Source: Caldilineaceae bacterium (GTDB taxonomy: Bacteria > Chloroflexota > Anaerolineae > Caldilineales > Caldilineaceae). From it: a stretch of 64,000 bases of DNA. The notes below the pieces were generated by a model that searched no databases, was not told the DNA's origin, and worked only from the letters and a program-made list of their open reading frames with translations. Positions 32,016 through 42,026 of this stretch are shown piece by piece; within the stretch, counting starts at the first letter, position 1; the number at the start of each line of letters is the position of its first letter. The translations under genes were made by a program, and so were the position numbers. Location of the stretch: the NCBI GenBank assembly GCA_011523365.1, contig WTGY01000113.1:51434-115433 (forward strand). The letters run 5' to 3'.

Positions 32016-34274
32016 CTAGCTCCGCTCTTTGGTCAAAGTTTCGAGGACACGGCGTGGGATGGATTCCATGTCCAAGTCGTGGGCCAGCCCAACAAGCCGA
32101 TCTTCAGCTTGCCGCATGCGGTTCGAGAGCGGAGCGTTTTTATCCCAGCCGTCACGCAGTCCGTTAACAGCCATCCGGGCGATATGGCCGGATGCCAGGC
32201 ACTTAATGTCTCCCTGGCGCACTTTGACTCCGGCAGCTGCCATTCGTGCCGCGTCCTGATCCAATGTCTTTTGCACATCGGTACTGGCCTGATGTGTTGC
32301 ATCGGCGTGCCGGCAGACAAAGATCGAGTCGAGGATTGAGGAATTCGTCCCCAGAATGTGAAGCGAAGCGCTCATTTCTGCTGCCGCCGGCAGGGTGGCC
32401 GTGCAGTCCAACCCGGCATCCAGAATGGCGACGACCACGGCAACGTAGGCGGCCGGATCGTTGTGATGGTAGGTGAAGACGAAGGGAGCGCCGGGCTTGA
32501 GCGCTGCTGCGTAGTGTCGGAACACCGCCGACAATCCCTCCGTGAAATGTTCGATCCCCCTCCCAAGCGTCACGTTACCCGTCAGTTCATCCGGCGATCG
32601 GGTCGTCGGGGGCATAAACTCTGCAAACTCGTCTTGAAGCACCTGCCGGAGCCACACGTAGTTGAAGTCGATGAGTTCGGCGTACTGAACGTTGGCAAAG
32701 TAGGGAGGGTCGGTAAACACGCCGTCAAGAGACCCTGGCGTTAAGGGTATCCCGGTCGCCGGGGACGCTGCAATGTGTGCCTGCTTCTCATCCCCGATCG
32801 GAAAATGACGGACAAATTCAGCGGCGATCCGCTCGCCGGGAATGGGTACGAGCTCCTTTCGCTTTCCATTCATACGAGTCTCGAACGGAGCCTCACAGTA
32901 CTTTTTGGCCCGAACATATTTCTCTACGAAATGACGGAAGGAGCCAGAACCTACTTTGGGTATGCCCAGAAGATTGTTCTCGCATTGGACCAGGCCGACG
33001 GGGAAACCATGGACGCTGAAGATGTCCTGGCACTTGAGCGCATAAGTGTCGTACCGGCACAGCATGTTCTGGTAGCGCAGGAAATCCGAGAAGACGGTAA
33101 GCAGGGCGTGTCGCACAGGCGGGTTGTCGACCTGGCTTATCCGGCGCAGCAACAGCCCCAGCCCCAACAGCTGGCGCTCGGTAAACATCTCCCTATAGTG
33201 TCGATAGCCCCATCGATGGAGGCGGTCGGTTTCGTCTCCCCGAGGAATTTCGTCTTCGGGGATTGGCAGCCCCGATTCGTTCCGGAGCTGCTTCTGAGCC
33301 TGCTCATACCGGTTCAGGTCGTCCGCGTCAGGGCGTTTGAAGAACCGTCCCGTGTGAGTCGGTTTGCACGCCTTGCAGTGGTACTCCATCGCCCACATCC
33401 GGTGGGCGGGCGGATGGCCGGAGTCTTTTGAGGGGTACGCGTACTCGGCTCCGCATCGTCTGCAAGGGACCCGTTGCCGGCGCGCAGGCCCTTCCGTGTA
33501 CACAGGCCCGCTGCATTCCGCGCATGATAACGGTGTATCCCTGGAGGGCTTTCCGTCGTATTCATTCAGGCATCCGCATTGACTGCACGCCACAACGTGC
33601 TTTGGGTGTCTGCTGTCCTGGGCCAGCAGGTATCCGGGAAACAGATCGTTGACAGTTTGGCACGAGGGACACAGCTCGGTCTTCACCCAGATGAAGTACT
33701 TTACCTGTGCAGTCTGCCCACACTTCACACATTTGGTTTCATAGAGCTCGCCTACGATGTCTTCAACAGAAGACGCTACTTCCGCTGCTGCTGAGACGAG
33801 TCTGTCAATGTCGAGATGTCCCAGGGCCTGACGGACGACCCAGAACGCCATTGGGTTTGTGTCCGCACCTAGGACACTGAATCCAAGTCGGTTGGCCTCG
33901 TAGATCGGCGTGCCGCCTCCCATGAACGGGTCTGCTATCACGCCTTTCAGATTGTGGTCACGCCAGTAGCCGGTCTCCAGCGGTTCGGGGCTGTTGTATT
34001 CCGCAAGAAGGAGGCTGCGGAACACCGTGCCCGGACGGCGGGCGAACCACTTGTGTATGCCGATGATTGGACGATAGTTCTGCTGTATCTGCTTTTCCCT
34101 GAGCGCGAGTCGCGTGACGAAGGTCGGATCAAAGTTCTGTTCGATCCCTGAACACGACTCAGCGACCTGAGCCTGCCGTTGTCCGGGTGGGACATCCTCA
34201 GTGGACGATGTCCCTTCAAGAACGGCGCCGCAAGCGGCTTGTTGTGCGCCGTGGATTCCAAGACGGTCAGCCAC
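32016..34274 (-). CDS. DUF1156-like N6-adenine/N4-cytosine DNA methylase with Zn-ribbons
   Basis: A 752-residue amino-methyltransferase in circularly arranged halves. IHKWFARRPG (73-82) and VIADPFMGGGTPIYEANRLG (112-131) make up the SAM-binding half, and VFTDPPYFANVQYAELIDFN (519 on) carries the DPPY catalytic motif. Between them lie six CxxC pairs (182-303), i.e. three zinc ribbons. Families of this form occur with DISARM-like and other helicase-containing defence loci. GTG 34274 with GAGGGA upstream is the best start, though the first 45 residues are poorly conserved-looking and a later start is possible. It should protect host DNA from the nuclease encoded just downstream. Confidence 0.8.
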   Translation of the reverse strand: MADRLGIHGAQQAACGAVLEGTSSTEDVPPGQRQAQVAESCSGIEQNFDPTFVTRLALREKQIQQNYRPIIGIHKWFARRPGTVFRSLLLAEYNSPEPLETGYWRDHNLKGVIADPFMGGGTPIYEANRLGFSVLGADTNPMAFWVVRQALGHLDIDRLVSAAAEVASSVEDIVGELYETKCVKCGQTAQVKYFIWVKTELCPSCQTVNDLFPGYLLAQDSRHPKHVVACSQCGCLNEYDGKPSRDTPLSCAECSGPVYTEGPARRQRVPCRRCGAEYAYPSKDSGHPPAHRMWAMEYHCKACKPTHTGRFFKRPDADDLNRYEQAQKQLRNESGLPIPEDEIPRGDETDRLHRWGYRHYREMFTERQLLGLGLLLRRISQVDNPPVRHALLTVFSDFLRYQNMLCRYDTYALKCQDIFSVHGFPVGLVQCENNLLGIPKVGSGSFRHFVEKYVRAKKYCEAPFETRMNGKRKELVPIPGERIAAEFVRHFPIGDEKQAHIAASPATGIPLTPGSLDGVFTDPPYFANVQYAELIDFNYVWLRQVLQDEFAEFMPPTTRSPDELTGNVTLGRGIEHFTEGLSAVFRHYAAALKPGAPFVFTYHHNDPAAYVAVVVAILDAGLDCTATLPAAAEMSASLHILGTNSSILDSIFVCRHADATHQASTDVQKTLDQDAARMAAAGVKVRQGDIKCLASGHIARMAVNGLRDGWDKNAPLSNRMRQAEDRLVGLAHDLDMESIPRRVLETLTKERS

Positions 34275-34378
34275 TGTCCCTCACTATTCTCATGAGCTGG
34301 ATCACTCTAGTCTCCTCACCCTTCTTTGACTTTTGTCGTAGCCGTTGGCAAACACCTGGAGCCGATCCCGCTCCATTG

Positions 34379-35632
34379 CTATACGCGTTCAAAGAATTCC
34401 CGACGACGAAATTGAAGGTATTCCGGTTTCCGCTTTGCCCTTGGAATCATCCATCGATCTCGTACCAATGCCGAAATTTCTTCAACTGATCGATGGTCAA
34501 AGACCAATTCCATATCATTGCCCGCAAGGAAATCTTGAGCATTCCTTGCTATCGGCATCACATACACCTCTCTTTTGATTCCATGCCTGAGAATCCTATC
34601 AGGGTCTAATCCTATTGTTTCGAGACCGGCTCTTACAACCCTGATACGCCAGTTTGGGCCGTCTCCCATCTGATGTCCATTAGTGTATCTGTGTCCCTCT
34701 TCCCGGAGGACTTGACGTAATTGCGTGAACAAGTCTTCGGTGAATTGGAAATGCCCATACCCTGCGGTCTCTCCGATCCTTCGTAACTCGACCACTGGCG
34801 TATCTCCCTGTTCAGGTGTGCTCGGCATTAGTTTCAGTTTGTTGTACATCGAGGACCGGCCGAGAGCCGATGTGACCGTAACAAGGGCTAACCGCGCCCG
34901 TTTCTTTTCCCCGCTTATCTTGCCTATACTATTCGAATAACGCTCTTCGAAGGTTCTTGCGACTTCGTCTGAGGCGATAATCGACGTTACCAGTTTACCC
35001 CCCAGAAGATTAGCATAGGGCGGTACTGCACCGACAACGTAGGCGTCCATGACGTTTACGAGTCTCTCTCTCCGATCAGCTTGATTCCAGCCGATCCATT
35101 CATCTCTGACCCGGAGATTGAATACCGGATCGCCCAACGCAAAAAGACCTATAAGTTTGTCGTTGGTTCGATCTTTGACTAAGAAACGCAGCCTTCGACC
35201 GTATCCTTGCGAAACGGGTATCGACCACAGGAGAGTAGCGAATCTGAATAGATCTCCGGTGCGAGTCCCGGAACGTGCCTCGACCAATTCGGGTTGGACA
35301 TTCTCCGGATAAACCTCATCACCATTGGCGATCTCCTCCAAGAATCTCTCGACTTTGTTGCCCAATGCGCGGCGGATACGATCCTGGGCAGTTTTCCTAT
35401 GAAATCGATGTATGTGACGAACAGTATCCTTGCAAAGGATACCGCCAGGATGGTCTCTGTTCAGGCCAATCATTGAGAGGTGATTCTGAATATCTCTGCG
35501 CAACAGGTCGCGGTCTATGGGCACTGTATCAACAGCCTCAGGATCGGCAAACGCGCCGTTCTGATTGCTATTCGACACAAAATCATCCACCCTGGCTTTT
35601 TCGGAACTGTCGACTGTCTCTTGCAGCGTCAC
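34379..35632 (-). CDS. druA: Druantia-type DruA protein (DUF4338)
   Basis: A 417-residue protein whose central block is the DUF4338 signature: GYGRRLRFLVKDRTNDKLIG, LFALGDPVFNLRVRDEWIGW, then NVMDAYVVGAVPPYANLLGG and KLVTSIIASDEVARTFEERY. DruA is a component of type I Druantia anti-phage systems; its biochemical activity is not known to me. The gene starts at GTG 35632, 18 bases after the helicase stop. DruB, DruC and DruD are not present here; instead a methylase and nuclease follow, which is why the locus is not a standard type I. Confidence 0.8.
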   Translation of the reverse strand: MTLQETVDSSEKARVDDFVSNSNQNGAFADPEAVDTVPIDRDLLRRDIQNHLSMIGLNRDHPGGILCKDTVRHIHRFHRKTAQDRIRRALGNKVERFLEEIANGDEVYPENVQPELVEARSGTRTGDLFRFATLLWSIPVSQGYGRRLRFLVKDRTNDKLIGLFALGDPVFNLRVRDEWIGWNQADRRERLVNVMDAYVVGAVPPYANLLGGKLVTSIIASDEVARTFEERYSNSIGKISGEKKRARLALVTVTSALGRSSMYNKLKLMPSTPEQGDTPVVELRRIGETAGYGHFQFTEDLFTQLRQVLREEGHRYTNGHQMGDGPNWRIRVVRAGLETIGLDPDRILRHGIKREVYVMPIARNAQDFLAGNDMELVFDHRSVEEISALVRDRWMIPRAKRKPEYLQFRRREFFERV

Positions 35633-35650
35633 TGTGGTATGTCGCCCTTG

Positions 35651-38600
35651 TTAGCGTCTGGAAGAGCTGAACAGGTCGTTTGCTACCCAGAACGGTCTAC
35701 GCAGCAGATCAAAGCTGGTATAGACTCTCGGAAAGATATTTGTCTCCTTTCGCAAGCTGTTCAGTTCCGCCAATGAGGGGCGGGCTGAAAGAGGATGGAT
35801 GACCTGTATCCCTGTCTGAGAGTCATTGTTCGTTTCGAATACTGCATCGAACTGTTCAGGACAATTCGGGGCATCCATGATGTTCCAATTGGAACGCGTA
35901 TACTCTTCAAGCCCGGATGCCATGCTAACCCTCCGTTGTTTGTTCAACCTGGGACGTCGATCGTCCAAAAGGTACTCAAGTAAAGAAGTCGCGAGAGTGC
36001 GATCCAGCAGATTATGGATTTGTTGATTTCTATACCCAAGCAGACAGTGGTAACAGGCCCCGTCGCAATCCGAATTCGGACAACTTCGTCCCATGGTTAA
36101 TGCCAATTGGGTGATCTCACTCAGACTGTGGCGGATTGCCCTTGCGTAACCGGCACCGCCGGGCACGTTGTCGTAGATGAATACCTCACCTTGGATGCGG
36201 CCGCGCGAGTCGCGCATCGGCCGGACGCCCACCTGTACCTCATCAGGGCTGATTTGAAGATACCTTGCCGCCGCCTCCGCCATCAATGTTCCAAACGAAA
36301 ACCACACAGCCATTCCAGACGGCTCTGTCATAGGAGCATCTAGAAAGTCTGGCATATCGACAGCCAACAGGATCACTTCGGAACTGAATCTGTGCCCCAG
36401 GACAACTCTGTTGTCAAACACCGTCTTGTTCGGACACCGTTGGCCAGCCCTCGGCCCTTTTTGGAATCCCCTATGAGGGGGTACGTCGGCTGGATAGGTA
36501 TGCTCCCCCGGGTCATTTGGGTCCAAATGCCTTCCGCAGACTGGACATATAGTGAATCCGGGTTTTGCGCGATCAGGACCCGTGTTGCGCATGAAAAGAT
36601 CACCGACACGGACGGCAGAGTACAAGATCGGGGCAAACGATGGGTTATTTCTTCCAAGAGTGATGGCGTTTGCGCCAACAAGGAGCTGGGCGGATGGTGT
36701 GAATCCGGCGCGTTCGCGGCCTCCTGACTGATATTTTTTCCGACCTCCGTCTGGGATAGCAGCATCTACGGTAAATCCACGAGGCCTTAGATATGGCATG
36801 GTCAGCAGGTCATTACTGCCGCATTCCGGACATTCGGAACTAGATTTCACTTCAAGTGGAGTCAAGGTGACCGCGCGGCAGCGCCTGCACTCATTCAGGG
36901 TTTCTTTTGGCGTATAGTCGGGGAAGGGAGCTGAGGGATCGTAGACTGCGGCACTACGATAGATATACGTTTCCGGGAATCGTCCCAGAATGATATCCGC
37001 TCCCGGAGCATACTCAGCCAGTGCGATACGTAGGTCTCTTGAGATGCCGGAATAAAAATCCTGTGATTCGTACCGATCTTCCTCTTCTGCGCTCTCTGGG
37101 ATCGCCAGTTTAACGACATCAACGGGGAAGGCGTACTTGGGGAGTAGACCAGCCAGCATTAACGATTCGAGCACATCATCACTTGCATTGGCCCCGCGGG
37201 CGACCTCCTCCACCTCATTGGGCAAAACCGACAACCATTCTCCGAGCCATTTCCTGATAGACTCATCGACGATGACACCAGTTCGTTCCAGCAGAGCATC
37301 TCTGTTTTCACTTATATATCTTTCGAGTTCGGTACGTCCATTACTTTTCAGAAAATGCTCTGCTTTTCCCCACGCTTCGAACAATCCGACAGAAGCACCC
37401 CTGTTCAGCCATCTTGGAAAGAATCCGCCGAGAACAAGAGAGCGCACGTGCCTTCGGGCGATCACCTCGTTCTCCAGGTAGAGGACAGGTACTCTAGGAG
37501 GCTCAGAGACGATTTCTTTAGGACGATGGAAGTAATATTGGTCGTGGCTGCGGCCAAGAGCGTAGGTCACAACCGTTGCCACGGCACTGCCTCTGCGCCC
37601 CGCGCGTCCGGACCGTTGCTGATAGTTGGCGACGGTCGGGGCGACATTACGCAGGCCCACACTCAGCAGGCTACCAATATCAATGCCCATCTCCATCGTA
37701 GTGGTCACCGACAGAATATCAACTCGATGGTCTTCCCGATACTCGGTCGGCCGGTACAAATTTTGGAACCATCTCTCAATGTTCCGGGCCTCGCGCCTTC
37801 CGATTGCAGCCGTGTGTTCCGCTGCTTGAAGAGGATAGGGGTCGGGGTGTCCCGATCCCGGTCTGGCGAAAACAGCTGCTCTGCGGAAAAAATTTTGGAT
37901 GGAGGTCGCCTCGACTTGCTCGACAGTTTGCCCACATCTGTAGCACACGCCGAGTAGAACTTCCCCCATGACGTACCGACAAGCGCTGCACCGGAACACC
38001 GTCTCTCCAATGGGCCGCAATTCGAACGCATCGATACGAATGCCGTAAGGCGTTTTTCCATCGATCTTCTTCCCCGCCGGCACAATGATCTTGAAGCCTT
38101 TCAAAGCATTCCACAAGGGCCAGTGTATCTCCTTTAACCACTTGTCCGCGTCCGGGATTCGGCCCTCGGTGACAAGCTGGCGAGCTACTGCGATAATGTA
38201 CCTACCTAACTTCCTGTAAGGCCCCAAGTTGTAGAGGACTATGTTGTCACCCTTGCGTCGCCATGCAGGAATGAGTCGCTTCCGCTCATACGGTTGTATC
38301 CTGTCATCAAAAGGCCACTCCCAAGGCTTCAAAGGTTCCGGAGGCAGTAGAATGTCCTCTGTAGCCAGAATCCGAGCGACCGTTCGCAAGAGCGTACGCG
38401 TCTCGTTCTGGCTTAATGGCGCTAGCTGCCCAGTCCGCTCAGGCAGGGCAATTGACCATATTGCAAGGCCTAACGGTTCCAGACCGAAATCGTCTTGGGA
38501 GACCTCGCGCCTGGTCGAAATGTCGAAGGCCACCTGTGCTTCTTTGTAAACAGCACTGTGGTCGTTGTCGAGCTTTTCGAATACATCTCTTACATGGCCA

Positions 38601-41080
38601 TCAGTTGGATCGATCTCCCGCTCGATTTGGAGATCAATCACGCTGCTCCGTAACTCCTTGTAGGGGATCGGACCTGAAATCTTCAAGTCCCCATTGCCTC
38701 CACACTCTTCACAAACTGTCGTGACAGGAGTAGCCTCGCGTCCGATTTGATAAGGCACTTCCTCTCTGACAAGACCGGTTCCATCGCATTTCCAGCACGT
38801 ATATAAAACCCTGTAAAGCAGCTGGCGAAATACATCATTCCTATGATCTCTCCTCAAGTCACCGGCTAGCTGGGCAGCGTCTTGTCGTGAGTCCGAGAAG
38901 ACAAGGGCCTTACGACCGCCGGAACCATCTGGCCCAATGGTATCCGGCTGGACACGCAACGTATCCTCCATCACCACGGAAATGGATCGGGGCCCTCTGG
39001 TTCTCAGCGGTTCAATTATCTCTCGTCCCCCGTCACGACTACGGTAGTTCTGACAGCGGGGACACTGAGTCGGAAATGGACTGCCGTTTTCTCCATCATT
39101 TTCGTCTTCGGAAGAGGCGACTTCGTATGCAGGCCGAGCGTAGCGGTTTTGTGACTCGCAGCAAAGGGTGGTCCTGATCGAACGATAATGTCTTGTATAT
39201 TCACTATGCGGGCGCTCTACTCCGAATATTCGATAGTCGTTGAGAGTTTTGACCTCTCCGCTGAAGTCGTCACTCCAAGGCCAGAGGCTGCCGGTTCCGC
39301 TGTCGGGTATGCCACCAACAAAGAGTAGTCCGCACTTGCGGCATGAAAACAGTTCCAAGACCCTAGCACCGCAACGTTCCGAACACCAAGGTCGAGGATC
39401 CGTATATACCTTGCCTACTGGCCGTTCTCCCTGAAACTGTTCCGGAACTTCTGGGCAGTTTGGGTTGAGGCACGCCCAAAAACCGGGAACTCCTCTAAAA
39501 AAGGCGTGTATCCGCATCGAAAGGATGGGCGGTGTGTCCGGCAGCGCCATTGGGCGAGCAAAACTTCCTGCGGCGATAAGTCCGGATATAGCACGCTCCA
39601 GCACTTTCTGCTCAGACCGTGTCGGCCAACATTCTTTCGCAAGTTCCGATAATCGGGTAGCGTTTCGGGCTGTTCTCGTTCTAACCCACCGCAGGTCTTC
39701 GTTGTCAGATAGGAGCTGATATAAGGCAACCTGTGGATCTTCTTCCTCATCAGGTTGTGCAAGTTTCAAAGTCTGTGACAGGGTGCGTATCGCAGGCCAT
39801 GGTTCACTGTGCGAGAATGCATCGTGAAACTGTGCGAATGCCTCCAAAGATTGAGGGGCGCCATTCCGTCTCTCCCTCTCCTTGTCGCTTACTCCTGCAT
39901 GAATCAGCGTAAAAGTGTCTTGCGGTTCTCCGAATAACTCCGATGTAAAGCTGATCAAATCATCTTCAGCTCCCGTTGCACTCGGAACGGAAGCACTGGT
40001 GGCAATAGCACGGAACTGTTGGGAGTGAGGGCGTATGCCCAGCCTTTCCTTCAGTCGACGCACGAGGTGCGCGACTTCGGTGCCTTTGGCTCCTGTGTAC
40101 GTATGTGCCTCGTCCAACACAAGAGTAATGGCTCGATCGTCTCCCCCTTTGAGCCAAGTTTTTGTCAATTCGAAGATAGAGCTTTCTATAGGTCGGATCA
40201 GCATATACTCCAACATGGAGTAGTTCGTAACGAGGATGTCCGGTGGAGCCGCTTGCATGTCCCACCGGCAAAGCATCTCCGGACCCCCTGTGACGGGCCA
40301 ATTCCCGGTGCTCTGCAACTCCTCTGTCAGACTCTCCCATTCTTCCACCAACTGCTGCATGTAGGCCTCGAAGTCCTTGCGTTTGAAACTCTGTTCCGGC
40401 CCTCTGGTTGGCTGTGTCAGGCTAGTGTACATTCCAAAGTGAATCAGATTTCCGCCCAGGCGTTCCCGCTGCCAGGCAGGCGATCCGTTCAAAGACAACA
40501 CTCGGCGAAGCCTGGACATTTGGTCGTTCACCAGAGCATTCATTGGGTATAGGATGATGGCTCGGAGACCGGCCTCCCTAGTCTCATGACGCCGTGAGTG
40601 CTCCCATGTACCGCTCTCTTGATCGTAGTATCCCTCAGCGCTCTGCGCCCGGGGGGAAGTCCATTCAGAGGCCTCTCTGAGGATTCTTGCGAGGATGGGC
40701 AGGACAAATGCCTCAGTCTTACCTGAGCCGGTCCCGGTTGCGACTAATAGGTTGGGAGCGTTGCTAAAGCTGGCCAGGAGCGCTTCTTCTTGGTGGGTGT
40801 ACAGGGGAAACCTGTCTACGGGGACGCCGTGCTCTACTAACCGGGAAAGACCTGGACGGATGATGTCAGGGTACTGCTGTTCTAGTTCCCTCAGGAACCG
40901 GGCCGAGGCAAAGGCAGGCGTTGCCTCAATGAAGGGGTCTTGAGCTATCACTCCGCGTTCTCTAAGGAGAGCCGCCCTTTCTGAGAATACCAATGGGTGA
41001 GCGATTCTGTATTGGGATTCGATATAACTGGCAATGGATTCCTTAAGATGTGCAGCAGCACCGCTGGGCGTGAATTGCAT
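35651..41080 (-). CDS. DruE-like DEAH-box helicase with DUF1998 C-terminus
   Basis: An 1809-residue SF2 helicase. FPLYTHQEEALLA (Q-motif region), ATGTGSGKTEAF (Walker A, 116-122), LVLDEAHTYTG (DEAH, 323-326) and ATSASVPSA (motif III) form the first RecA domain. VTTTMEMGIDIGSLLSVGLR and YQQRSGRAGRRGS form the second. Between and after them are zinc ribbons (CWKCDGTG...CEECGG; CSACRYV...CYRCG; CRRCRAV...CPECG). The C-terminal DUF1998 module has DNVPGGAGYAR and the four-Cys cluster CPNSDCDGACYHCLLGY near residue 1667. Size and architecture match DruE of Druantia; DISARM DrmA/DrmB and Dpd helicases are the alternatives. First gene of the operon, with its promoter at 41122-41150. Confidence 0.8.
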   Translation of the reverse strand: MQFTPSGAAAHLKESIASYIESQYRIAHPLVFSERAALLRERGVIAQDPFIEATPAFASARFLRELEQQYPDIIRPGLSRLVEHGVPVDRFPLYTHQEEALLASFSNAPNLLVATGTGSGKTEAFVLPILARILREASEWTSPRAQSAEGYYDQESGTWEHSRRHETREAGLRAIILYPMNALVNDQMSRLRRVLSLNGSPAWQRERLGGNLIHFGMYTSLTQPTRGPEQSFKRKDFEAYMQQLVEEWESLTEELQSTGNWPVTGGPEMLCRWDMQAAPPDILVTNYSMLEYMLIRPIESSIFELTKTWLKGGDDRAITLVLDEAHTYTGAKGTEVAHLVRRLKERLGIRPHSQQFRAIATSASVPSATGAEDDLISFTSELFGEPQDTFTLIHAGVSDKERERRNGAPQSLEAFAQFHDAFSHSEPWPAIRTLSQTLKLAQPDEEEDPQVALYQLLSDNEDLRWVRTRTARNATRLSELAKECWPTRSEQKVLERAISGLIAAGSFARPMALPDTPPILSMRIHAFFRGVPGFWACLNPNCPEVPEQFQGERPVGKVYTDPRPWCSERCGARVLELFSCRKCGLLFVGGIPDSGTGSLWPWSDDFSGEVKTLNDYRIFGVERPHSEYTRHYRSIRTTLCCESQNRYARPAYEVASSEDENDGENGSPFPTQCPRCQNYRSRDGGREIIEPLRTRGPRSISVVMEDTLRVQPDTIGPDGSGGRKALVFSDSRQDAAQLAGDLRRDHRNDVFRQLLYRVLYTCWKCDGTGLVREEVPYQIGREATPVTTVCEECGGNGDLKISGPIPYKELRSSVIDLQIEREIDPTDGHVRDVFEKLDNDHSAVYKEAQVAFDISTRREVSQDDFGLEPLGLAIWSIALPERTGQLAPLSQNETRTLLRTVARILATEDILLPPEPLKPWEWPFDDRIQPYERKRLIPAWRRKGDNIVLYNLGPYRKLGRYIIAVARQLVTEGRIPDADKWLKEIHWPLWNALKGFKIIVPAGKKIDGKTPYGIRIDAFELRPIGETVFRCSACRYVMGEVLLGVCYRCGQTVEQVEATSIQNFFRRAAVFARPGSGHPDPYPLQAAEHTAAIGRREARNIERWFQNLYRPTEYREDHRVDILSVTTTMEMGIDIGSLLSVGLRNVAPTVANYQQRSGRAGRRGSAVATVVTYALGRSHDQYYFHRPKEIVSEPPRVPVLYLENEVIARRHVRSLVLGGFFPRWLNRGASVGLFEAWGKAEHFLKSNGRTELERYISENRDALLERTGVIVDESIRKWLGEWLSVLPNEVEEVARGANASDDVLESLMLAGLLPKYAFPVDVVKLAIPESAEEEDRYESQDFYSGISRDLRIALAEYAPGADIILGRFPETYIYRSAAVYDPSAPFPDYTPKETLNECRRCRAVTLTPLEVKSSSECPECGSNDLLTMPYLRPRGFTVDAAIPDGGRKKYQSGGRERAGFTPSAQLLVGANAITLGRNNPSFAPILYSAVRVGDLFMRNTGPDRAKPGFTICPVCGRHLDPNDPGEHTYPADVPPHRGFQKGPRAGQRCPNKTVFDNRVVLGHRFSSEVILLAVDMPDFLDAPMTEPSGMAVWFSFGTLMAEAAARYLQISPDEVQVGVRPMRDSRGRIQGEVFIYDNVPGGAGYARAIRHSLSEITQLALTMGRSCPNSDCDGACYHCLLGYRNQQIHNLLDRTLATSLLEYLLDDRRPRLNKQRRVSMASGLEEYTRSNWNIMDAPNCPEQFDAVFETNNDSQTGIQVIHPLSARPSLAELNSLRKETNIFPRVYTSFDLLRRPFWVANDLFSSSRR

Positions 41081-41121
41081 CAGTAGTCACCTAATGAATG
41101 AACTGTGGATAGAGTCCCCAG

Positions 41122-41150
41122 AGTATAGTCTCCCATCAATGCAGCCTCAA
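41122..41150 (-). promoter_or_regulatory. sigma-70-type promoter of the defence operon
   Basis: On the minus strand TTGAGG (41150-41145) and TATACT (41127-41122) are separated by exactly 17 bases, placing a start about 35 nt before the helicase ATG. A weak AGGTGA ribosome-binding site lies about 10 nt before that ATG. Confidence 0.6.
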
Positions 41151-41759
41151 ACTATAATTAAGGAATTGCAACCTTGACCCAAAAGACATCGAACATCCAT
41201 GGAGATTTCTTTCTAAACATACATCGTCCCGCACACGGCCACCCCTGCCCATGTCTGCCGCAACCACAGGACCTGTGCGCTGCACTTCCTCGTCGTCGGG
41301 CATAAGCACGTGTTCAGCGGCCCCTTGTTTCCCTCGATCACTAAACTGGCCTCACCGCCGAGGTGCGCGCCGCCCGCGACCCCTCCACACCGAACCCCGA
41401 CAACAACAACCACGAGGAGGAGAACGAGGAGCGCGCCCCGGGCCTGGGATAACCCTAATTGACAGCTGTTCGGCCTGAGAAACCGCAACAAGCGTGACGG
41501 CTGGATTCTGGGCGGAAACAGTGCATAAGCGCGCGCAACACCGGGCCGAAGACATCCGCGACGACATAATCCCACCAGCGATTGAAAACTGGCTTATCTA
41601 TTGTGGATCCCATCTGAAACTACGCTTTTTCGCGATGGCACCGTGACTGCAACACACGACTCTCCAGCACTGTTTCGAAATGTCATTACTCCTGGTCTTT
41701 TTTGGGATCTACATTAGGAAGGGATGCTCTCCGCGACTCGACCGCCTTTCTCGACACGT
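41151..41759. other. 600-bp interval without a supportable gene
   Basis: Short frames on both strands are low-complexity (runs of Val/Leu or Thr/Arg) and have no start signals. No repeat or terminator is evident. It separates the defence operon from the partition genes. Confidence 0.4.
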
Positions 41760-42026
41760 CTAATTGAAGTGCTCTTCAAGCGCGTCTTCGATCCAAGTGC
41801 GGCACAGGTCGGACATGGTTGTTTCGCGGGCTGCGGCCAGCTGCTTGAACCGGCGGTGCGTGCTGTTGGGCAAAAGGACGACAAGACGGCGTATCTTCTC
41901 AGGCGTTTCCTCGATGCCCGTCTCCTTTTCTGACGGCAAGGCAGCGGTGCCATGGTCGATGTAGGATTCGACGTCTGCAGCCGGGTCCGTGTTGGGTCGT
42001 CTCAGGTTGAAGCGGGTTTCAGACAT
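41760..42026 (-). CDS. ribbon-helix-helix partner of ParA (ParB/CopG-like)
   Basis: An 88-residue protein. The C-terminal half reads IRRLVVLLPNSTHRRFKQLA then TTMSDLCRTWIEDALEEHF, a beta-strand plus two helices typical of Arc/CopG DNA-binding dimers. The N-terminal 40 residues are flexible. It overlaps the end of parA by 8 bases. In small ParA systems this second gene encodes the centromere-binding protein that also represses the operon; the palindromes at 42659-42716 are the likely sites. Confidence 0.75.
   Translation of the reverse strand: MSETRFNLRRPNTDPAADVESYIDHGTAALPSEKETGIEETPEKIRRLVVLLPNSTHRRFKQLAAARETTMSDLCRTWIEDALEEHFN

Noticed and set aside
41213..41575. Minus-strand frame with a LVLLLVVVVVGV hydrophobic run
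   Set aside because: The hydrophobic run is the complement of a CAACAACAAC-type simple repeat; no start signal and no homology pattern.
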